A stretch of 64,000 nucleotides of DNA, taken from positions 372,001 through 436,000 of the forward strand of contig NZ_OY762905.1 in NCBI RefSeq assembly GCF_963666525.1. The letters run 5' to 3'. The notes beneath the pieces were generated by a model. It was not told the DNA's origin and did no database searches. It was given only the letters and a program-made list of their open reading frames with translations. The position numbers were made by a program, and so were the translations under genes. Origin of the DNA: an uncultured Cohaesibacter sp. (lineage in GTDB: Bacteria > Pseudomonadota > Alphaproteobacteria > Rhizobiales > Cohaesibacteraceae). Positions 58,732 through 64,000 of this stretch are shown in pieces (position 1 is the first letter of the stretch; each line of letters opens with the position of its first letter).

Positions 58732-59433
58732 TTAGCGCTGGTTGAACAGCACGGACTGGGCGGCCTTGTCCTTGGAAAGATCAAACCGGGCGCGTTCATC
58801 CTTGCCGATAGCCAGACCGGTTGCCACGGCCTCCCGTGCCTTCAACGCCTCGAACCAGCGTTTGACATTTGGAAACTCGTCCAGATCGATAGCCTGCCGT
58901 TCGTGCGATACGACCCAGCCGACAATCGCCATGTCGGCAATCGAGTAATCACCCGCAACATAGTCCCGCCCTTCCAGCGCCTTGTTCAGGACACCATAGA
59001 GACGATGGGTCTCATCGCGGTAACGCTTGATGGCATATTCGATCTTCTCCGGCGCGTAGACGGCAAAATGATGGTTCTGCCCGAGCATCGGGCCAAAGCC
59101 CCCCATCTGCCACATCAACCACTGTTCCACCTCGACACGTCCCCGCTCATCCTGTGGCAGGTAGCGGCCGAACTTGCGCGCCAGATAGAGCAGGATGGCA
59201 CCCGACTCAAACACCGAAATCGGCTCGCCGCCCGGTCCTTCCGGATCGACGATGGCTGGCATCTTGTTGTTGGGAGAAATCGCTAGAAACTCCGGCTTGA
59301 ACTGATCCCCAGCTCCGATGTTGATATAGTGGAGATTGTAGGGCACACCCAGCTCTTCCAGCAGAATGGTGATTTTCCAGCCGTTGGGTGTCGGCCAGTA
59401 GTAGAGATCAATCGGTTTGGTCTGTTCAGTCAT
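58732..59433 (-). CDS. Glutathione S-transferase, Nu-class (YghU/YfcG-like)
   Basis: A 233-residue protein with a thioredoxin-like N-terminal domain (LYYWPTPNGWKITILLEEL) and an all-helical C-terminal domain. The TPN/TPNGWK active region and VFESGAILLYLARKFG (ESG glutathione contact) match the YfcG/YghU group, which reduces disulfides and hydroperoxides with glutathione. It could serve oxidative stress. It is followed by its own terminator. Confidence 0.9.
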   Translation of the reverse strand: MTEQTKPIDLYYWPTPNGWKITILLEELGVPYNLHYINIGAGDQFKPEFLAISPNNKMPAIVDPEGPGGEPISVFESGAILLYLARKFGRYLPQDERGRVEVEQWLMWQMGGFGPMLGQNHHFAVYAPEKIEYAIKRYRDETHRLYGVLNKALEGRDYVAGDYSIADMAIVGWVVSHERQAIDLDEFPNVKRWFEALKAREAVATGLAIGKDERARFDLSKDKAAQSVLFNQR

Positions 59434-59600
59434 TGGTGTTCCTCACAAACGGCCCCACAGGGCCTGCAATCTGATGTAAGTGGCAATAAACGCGCGTCAC
59501 GCGGACAGCCGTGCGACAGGGTTGTCCATAATGTAGGCGGTCACCGGTCGATGCTCAATCCGCATCATGCGATTGTGATCTCAGCTTTCTGTCGGCGATA

Positions 59601-60197
59601 TCAGAATATCGATGGCAGGAAGCCGAGGTCCATGGCTTCCATGCCCGTGAAATACGGGTGCACCACGATGAGCACGACATAGACGACAACCGAGATCAGC
59701 ACGATTCGCACCTCGGTTGCCCAGCTCTTCACGGCAGGCGGCACATAGGCCCCATCGCGGCGGTTCGTCCCGATGATGGAAAGCACCGACCAGATCAACA
59801 TACCGCCAAACAGCACCAGCGAACGTGGGTCATTGTTGACCAGCAGATGGCCGATGGACCACAGCACCATGCCCGTCAGCATCGGGTTGCGGATGATGCG
59901 CCGGATGCGGGTCGGCGCCTTGGCTGCTCCGAACAGGATGATCGCAAAGAGCAACAACAGATGCGTCAGATGGCGCGGCCAGTCCTCGTTGTAGATATCC
60001 CCCACATAGCCAGCCTCACCCGCCCAGCGCCAGCCAAACACGATCATCACCAGCGACAGCACGATCAGCAGGGTGAACAGCCCCTTGTAGGGACCTTCCC
60101 CCAGACGTGCCAGACCATCGGCCCGGGCAGATGGCATAAAAATGGGAAAGAGATGCACCACGGACCAAAGCAGCACACCCAGTAGCAAAATGGTCAT
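59601..60197 (-). CDS. NnrU family membrane protein (second copy)
   Basis: A 198-residue membrane protein with six predicted helices. SVVHLFPIFMP near the start and RRIIRNPMLTGMVLWSIGHLLVNND in the middle identify the NnrU/isoprenylcysteine methyltransferase-like fold. It is clearly different from the copy at 43581. Some members are carotenoid or retinal-type isomerases, so the link to denitrification is not secure. Confidence 0.82.
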   Translation of the reverse strand: MTILLLGVLLWSVVHLFPIFMPSARADGLARLGEGPYKGLFTLLIVLSLVMIVFGWRWAGEAGYVGDIYNEDWPRHLTHLLLLFAIILFGAAKAPTRIRRIIRNPMLTGMVLWSIGHLLVNNDPRSLVLFGGMLIWSVLSIIGTNRRDGAYVPPAVKSWATEVRIVLISVVVYVVLIVVHPYFTGMEAMDLGFLPSIF

Positions 60198-60332
60198 CGT
60201 CAGGTCCTTTCATGGATTTTAGTTATTGCAATAACTTTATGATCTTGCCCTGCCCGCGCCAAGCCCCGGAAAGCACGTATGTGCACAGCCCTTGGCATGT
60301 CCGCTCGCCATCCGCCACTGCAGAACGCAAAA

Positions 60333-60360
60333 AAGGTGCGATGGCAAACCATCGCACCTT
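60333..60360. terminator. Terminator after gatB
   Basis: AAGGTGCGATGG at 60333-60344 pairs exactly with CCATCGCACCTT at 60349-60360 around CAAA, with T/A runs at both ends. It lies 45 bases past the gatB stop and could also act on the other strand. Confidence 0.93.
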
Positions 60361-60404
60361 TCCATGACAGTTGTTTGCAAACCCGTCAATCGACGGAACA
60401 GGCC

Positions 60405-61868
60405 TCAAAGGCCCAGCTTGTCCTTGAGGATCTGGTTGACGGCCTGCGGGTTGGCCTTGCCCTGCGAAGCCTTCATCACCTGACCAACGAACCAGCCGAT
60501 CAGACTCGGCTTTTCCTTGACCTTTTCGACCTGATCCGGATTGTTGGCAATGATCTCGTCGATGATGGCCTCGATGGCGCCGGTGTCGGTCACCTGCTTC
60601 ATGCCCTTCTCTTCGACGATCTTTGCCGGATCACCACCTTCAGTCCATACGATTTCGAACAGATCCTTGGCAATCTTGCCGGAAATGTCGCCGGACTTAA
60701 TCAGATCAACGATCGCACCGAGTTGATCGGCAGAAACCGGACTCTGGTCGATATCGAGTGATTCCTTGTTGACGCGGCCGAGCCATTCGTTGATGACCCA
60801 GTTGGCGGCGAGCTGGGCGTCGCGGCCAGCGGCAACCTTCTCGAAGAAGGCGGCAAGACGCTTGGAAGCCACCAGCACCGAAGCATCATAAGGCTTCAGG
60901 CCCAGTTCGGAGATGAAGCGCTCGCGCTTGTCATCCGGCAGTTCCGGCAGATCCTTGCGCAGTTCTTCGACATAGGCATCATCGAATTCGAGCGGCAGCA
61001 GGTCGGGATCCGGGAAGTAGCGATAATCGTGCGCTTCTTCCTTGGAACGCATGGAGCGGGTTTCGCCCTTCTTGGGGTCGTAAAGGCGCGTTTCCTGATC
61101 GATGGAACCACCATCTTCAAGAATGCCGATCTGGCGGCGAGCTTCATATTCGATCGCCTGACCGATGAAGCGGATCGAGTTCATGTTCTTGAGCTCGCAA
61201 CGGGTGCCCAATGGCTCGCCCGGACGACGCACGGAAACGTTGACGTCGGCGCGCATGGACCCTTCTTCCATGTTGCCATCCGAGGTGCCCAGATAGCGAA
61301 CGATGGTCCGCATCTTGGTCATATAGGCCTTGGCTTCCTCGGAAGTGCGGATATCCGGCTTGGACACGATCTCCATCAGCGCCACACCAGAGCGGTTGAG
61401 ATCCACAAACGACATGGTCGGATGCTGATCGTGCATCGACTTGCCCGCATCCTGTTCCAGATGCAGACGCTCGACGCCGACGTGCACTTCCTCGCCATCC
61501 AGCATGTAGAGAACAACTTCGCCCTCGCCGACGATCGGATCCTTGTACTGCGAGATCTGATAACCCTGCGGCAGATCGGGATAGAAATAGTTCTTGCGAT
61601 CGAACAGCGAACGATTGTTGATCTTGGCCTTGAGGCCAAGGCCGGTCCGGATCGCCTGACGCACGCACTCCTCGTTGATCACGGGCAGCATGCCGGGCAT
61701 GGCCGCATCAACGAAGCTCACATGGGCGTTGGCCTCGCCACCGAACTTGGTGGAAGAACCTGAGAAAAGTTTTGCTTCGGAGGCGACCTGGGCATGGATT
61801 TCCATGCCAATGACGACTTCCCAGTCGCCGGTAGCCCCCTTGATCAGTTTGCTGGACGCTTCAGCCAT
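60405..61868 (-). CDS. gatB: Asp/Glu-tRNA amidotransferase subunit B
   Basis: Subunit of GatCAB that phosphorylates and amidates misacylated Glu-tRNA-Gln and Asp-tRNA-Asn. The 487-residue protein has the cradle domain ([21 protein letters not shown], near residues 16-36; [17 protein letters not shown] near 160) and a C-terminal YqeY-like tail ([20 protein letters not shown]) that contacts the tRNA. The start at 61868 gives MAEASSKL. Together with gltX and gatCA in this window it supports indirect Gln-tRNA formation. Confidence 0.96.
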   Translation of the reverse strand: MAEASSKLIKGATGDWEVVIGMEIHAQVASEAKLFSGSSTKFGGEANAHVSFVDAAMPGMLPVINEECVRQAIRTGLGLKAKINNRSLFDRKNYFYPDLPQGYQISQYKDPIVGEGEVVLYMLDGEEVHVGVERLHLEQDAGKSMHDQHPTMSFVDLNRSGVALMEIVSKPDIRTSEEAKAYMTKMRTIVRYLGTSDGNMEEGSMRADVNVSVRRPGEPLGTRCELKNMNSIRFIGQAIEYEARRQIGILEDGGSIDQETRLYDPKKGETRSMRSKEEAHDYRYFPDPDLLPLEFDDAYVEELRKDLPELPDDKRERFISELGLKPYDASVLVASKRLAAFFEKVAAGRDAQLAANWVINEWLGRVNKESLDIDQSPVSADQLGAIVDLIKSGDISGKIAKDLFEIVWTEGGDPAKIVEEKGMKQVTDTGAIEAIIDEIIANNPDQVEKVKEKPSLIGWFVGQVMKASQGKANPQAVNQILKDKLGL

Positions 61869-61937
61869 ATTCTCGTCCTCAGCTTTCAATATCGGAGCGC
61901 GATGCGCTGCTCCTGATTGCAATGGCGGCGCGTTGCA

Positions 61938-62261
61938 TCACGCGCCAGATGTCTCATTCCCCTCGCCATGAAGGGCGGCAATAGCCATCTCCTCATAGGC
62001 GATGTTGACCTCGATCAGGTCTTCCCAGAACTGCATGTAGAGATCAGGAGCCAGCTCATGTGTCTCCAGTTCGGCCAGAACCTTGTCCAGCACCGCCTTG
62101 ACGCGATCATCATCACGCGCCTCGGACGGGTCGGTCTTCAGTTCCGCCATGCGTCGTACATAGGAATCCCGCTCGGAAAACAGCGCCACCAACGCCCGAT
62201 CAAGACGATCGATTTCGTCGCGGATATGAGCCTTTTCCGTGCATTCTTCTGGTTTACGCAT
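61938..62261 (-). CDS. Chorismate mutase-like (AroQ) small protein
   Basis: A 107-residue all-helical protein with the AroQ pattern: IRDEIDRLDRALVALFSERDSYVRRMAELK, then a second half DRVKAVLDKVLAELE and a last helix IEVNIAYEEMAIA. Charged residues that would bind the dianion (Arg near 14, Arg 37, Lys 43) seem present. It lies between gatA and gatB, 29 bases after gatA, and should be co-transcribed. Whether it makes prephenate or has another role is unclear. Confidence 0.8.
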   Translation of the reverse strand: MRKPEECTEKAHIRDEIDRLDRALVALFSERDSYVRRMAELKTDPSEARDDDRVKAVLDKVLAELETHELAPDLYMQFWEDLIEVNIAYEEMAIAALHGEGNETSGA

Positions 62262-62290
62262 TGGTTCGACCTTGTCGTTTCACTGTCTGG

Positions 62291-63763
62291 TTACCACCAT
62301 TTGGCCGGGGCTTCGAGGATGCCGGCAGCATCTTCCAGCACACCGGCGGTCCGGAACAGGGTTTCCTCGTCAAAAGCCTTGCCGATCAGCTGCAAGCCCA
62401 TGGGCAAGCCCTGTCCGTTCTTGCCGGACGGAACAGAAATGCCAGGCAGCCCGGCCATGTTCACGGTGACAGTGAAGATATCGTTGAGATACATCTCGAC
62501 CGGATCGGTGATTTCCTTGTTGAGCTCGAAAGCGGCTGAAGGCGTTGCCGGGGTAAGGATGGTATCAACTGTCTGGAATGCCTTGTCGAAATCCTGCTTG
62601 ATCAGCGAACGGATCTTCTGGGCGCGCAGGTAATAGGCATCATAGTAGCCGGCCGACAGCACATAGGTACCGATCAGGATACGGCGCTTGACCTCGGAGC
62701 CAAAACCGGCAGCGCGGGTCTTTTCATACATGTCGACGATGTCGTTGCCATTGACCCGCAGGCCATATTTCACGCCATCATAGCGAGCCAGGTTGGAAGA
62801 CGCCTCTGCCGGAGCCACGATATAGTAGGCGGGCAGCGCATATTTGGTCATCGGCAGGGAAATGTCGACGATCTCGGCACCAGCGGCCTTCAACCAGTCG
62901 ATCCCCTGCTGCCAGTTGGCTTCCACTTCCTCTGGCATGCCATCAACGCGATATTCCTTCGGAATGCCGATCTTCATGCCCTTGATGTTGCCCGTCAGAG
63001 CAGCCTCATAGTCGGGCACCGGCAGATCAACGCTCGTGGTATCCTTGGAATCGACCGAAGCCATCGACTTCAGCATGATGGCGGCGTCGCGCACGGTGCG
63101 GGCAATCGGGCCAGCCTGATCAAGCGAAGAGGCAAAGGCGATCATGCCCCAGCGAGAGCAGCGGCCATAGGTTGGCTTGATGCCGACAGTACCGGTGAAG
63201 GCGGCGGGCTGACGGATCGAACCACCGGTATCAGAAGCGGTTGCTCCGGCGCAGATGCGAGCAGCAACAGCGGCAGCAGACCCACCCGAAGAGCCGCCCG
63301 GAACCCGGTCGATGGTCTCGCCTTCGGCGCGCCACGGGTTCTTGACCGGACCGAAATAGCTGGTCTCGGTGGTCGAGCCCATTGCGAATTCGTCCATGGC
63401 CAGCTTACCAAGCATGACAGCGCCATCGTCCCAGAGATTCTGCGAAACGGTGCTTTCATATTCCGGCTTGAAGCCATCCAGAATATGCGAGCAGGCATAG
63501 GCGCCAACGCCCTTGGTGCAATAGAGATCCTTGATGCCGAGCGGAATGCCTTCCAGCGGACGGGCTTCGCCCTTGGCGAGCCGTTCGTCAGATGCCTTTG
63601 CCATCTCAAGCGCCTTTTCCGGCGTCTTGGTCACATAGGCATTCAGCTGATCAGCACCATCAATCGCCTTGATGTAGCTGGTCGTCAGCTCGGTCGCGGT
63701 GAATTCTTTCTTTGCCAGCCCTTCGCGGGCCTCTGCAATAGTCAGAGACGTGAGATCTGTCAC
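62291..63763 (-). CDS. gatA: Asp/Glu-tRNA amidotransferase subunit A
   Basis: Amidase subunit that releases ammonia from glutamine or asparagine for GatB. The 490-residue protein has the Ser-cisSer-Lys triad: Lys78 (GIKDL), Ser158 (GGSSGGS) and Ser182 (TGGSIR); the 24-residue spacing of the serines matches S. aureus GatA. The start codon is GTG at 63763, with GAGGA eight bases before it. It follows gatC by about 110 bases. Confidence 0.96.
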   Translation of the reverse strand: MTDLTSLTIAEAREGLAKKEFTATELTTSYIKAIDGADQLNAYVTKTPEKALEMAKASDERLAKGEARPLEGIPLGIKDLYCTKGVGAYACSHILDGFKPEYESTVSQNLWDDGAVMLGKLAMDEFAMGSTTETSYFGPVKNPWRAEGETIDRVPGGSSGGSAAAVAARICAGATASDTGGSIRQPAAFTGTVGIKPTYGRCSRWGMIAFASSLDQAGPIARTVRDAAIMLKSMASVDSKDTTSVDLPVPDYEAALTGNIKGMKIGIPKEYRVDGMPEEVEANWQQGIDWLKAAGAEIVDISLPMTKYALPAYYIVAPAEASSNLARYDGVKYGLRVNGNDIVDMYEKTRAAGFGSEVKRRILIGTYVLSAGYYDAYYLRAQKIRSLIKQDFDKAFQTVDTILTPATPSAAFELNKEITDPVEMYLNDIFTVTVNMAGLPGISVPSGKNGQGLPMGLQLIGKAFDEETLFRTAGVLEDAAGILEAPAKWW

Positions 63764-63874
63764 GTGGCTATCCTCACATTTTGCAGGACTGGAACCAGCG
63801 AGGTCCCCTCATCCCGACACTCTTCAATAAACGGGTTCTGATGCGGCTCGACAATCTGTCGATGCCAGCGGGGT

Positions 63875-64000
63875 CTATTCGATGACCTTGGGAACCATGA
63901 AATAATTTTCTTCGGAAGCAGGCGCATTGCTGACCACCAGATTGGCATAATTGCCATCGGTTACAACATCATCCCGCTTCTTCATTTCCTGGGTAACGAC
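63875..64000 (-). CDS. gatC: Asp/Glu-tRNA amidotransferase subunit C, C-terminal part (cut by window edge)
   Basis: Only the last 41 residues lie in the window; the gene enters from the right edge. The sequence ends with [18 protein letters not shown], the usual GatC C-terminus (APxxxxxxFxVPKV). GatC stabilises the GatA-GatB assembly. It is the first gene of gatC-gatA-(chorismate mutase)-gatB. Confidence 0.92.
   Translation of the reverse strand, partial: VVTQEMKKRDDVVTDGNYANLVVSNAPASEENYFMVPKVIE

Noticed and set aside
58292-58735. 147-codon plus-strand frame between SEL1-like and GST genes
   Set aside because: It overlaps both neighbours on the opposite strand and has no recognisable features.

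Overview
The window is ordinary-looking chromosome of an alphaproteobacterium, most likely a marine Hyphomicrobiales (Rhizobiales) relative of the Cohaesibacter type. The order level is supported by conserved gene orders (fabD-fabG-acpP-fabF; rpsF-rpsR-DUF2232-rplI; dnaB-alr-radA-cvpA-purF-SDR; TPR-bamB-der), by DUF2865, class II DAHP synthase, GatCAB and a NnrU-family gene. The genus is a guess from overall feel, not from a search. There is no rRNA, tRNA, CRISPR array, prophage or insertion sequence that I can see. Genes are densely packed and codon use looks uniform, so nothing points to recent transfer.

Layout. 1-3.1 kb: fatty acid synthesis genes on the minus strand, fabF cut by the window edge. 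3.6-6.5 kb: ribosomal protein operon rpsF-rpsR-(membrane protein)-rplI with a structured leader. 6.6-7.9 kb: DoxX-like membrane protein facing a GntR/FCD regulator. 8.3-16 kb: dnaB, alr, radA, cvpA, purF and an SDR. 16.1-18.6 kb: Cys-rich ArsR regulator plus an Atm1-type ABC exporter. 18.7-22.7 kb: LysM protein, LOG phosphoribohydrolase, two small-molecule transporters. 22.7-25.9 kb: cimA and cysS. 25.9-26.8 kb: a 940-base gene-free stretch that holds a candidate structured small RNA. 26.8-30.1 kb: a persulfide-sensor-like ArsR gene running into a complete pabB-pabA-pabC operon for p-aminobenzoate. 30.1-37.6 kb: creA, SulP transporter, flavin reductase, DUF2865 protein, gltX, nadE. 37.9-43.3 kb: class II DAHP synthase with an attenuator-like leader, then the der-bamB-TPR operon. 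43.6-47.6 kb: NnrU, DksA-like protein, tandem L,D-transpeptidases, DUF2000 and Lrp/AsnC genes. 47.6-54.7 kb: guaA, MarR, RsmB-family methyltransferase, GFA protein, ZntB-like channel and guaB. 55.3-57.9 kb: ubiT-ubiU-ubiV behind a near-perfect FNR-type box. 58-60.2 kb: SEL1-like protein, Nu-class GST, second NnrU. 60.4-64 kb: gatC(partial)-gatA-chorismate mutase-gatB.

The genes link up in several ways. Aromatic and folate precursors run through DAHP synthase, chorismate mutase and PabABC; purines through PurF, GuaB and GuaA; translation through S6, S18, L9, GltX, CysS and GatCAB. The FNR-type box on ubiTUV, two NnrU-family proteins and oxygen-independent ubiquinone synthesis together suggest a facultative lifestyle that keeps a quinone pool at low oxygen.

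The most interesting items are regulatory: a three-domain candidate RNA at 26.3 kb, the FNR-type box before ubiT, a two-cysteine ArsR with the exact BigR/SqrR/YgaV spacing in the pab operon, the attenuator-like leaders of rpsF and of the DAHP synthase gene, and several clean palindromes between divergent genes. None of these was tested by computation; all are read by eye.
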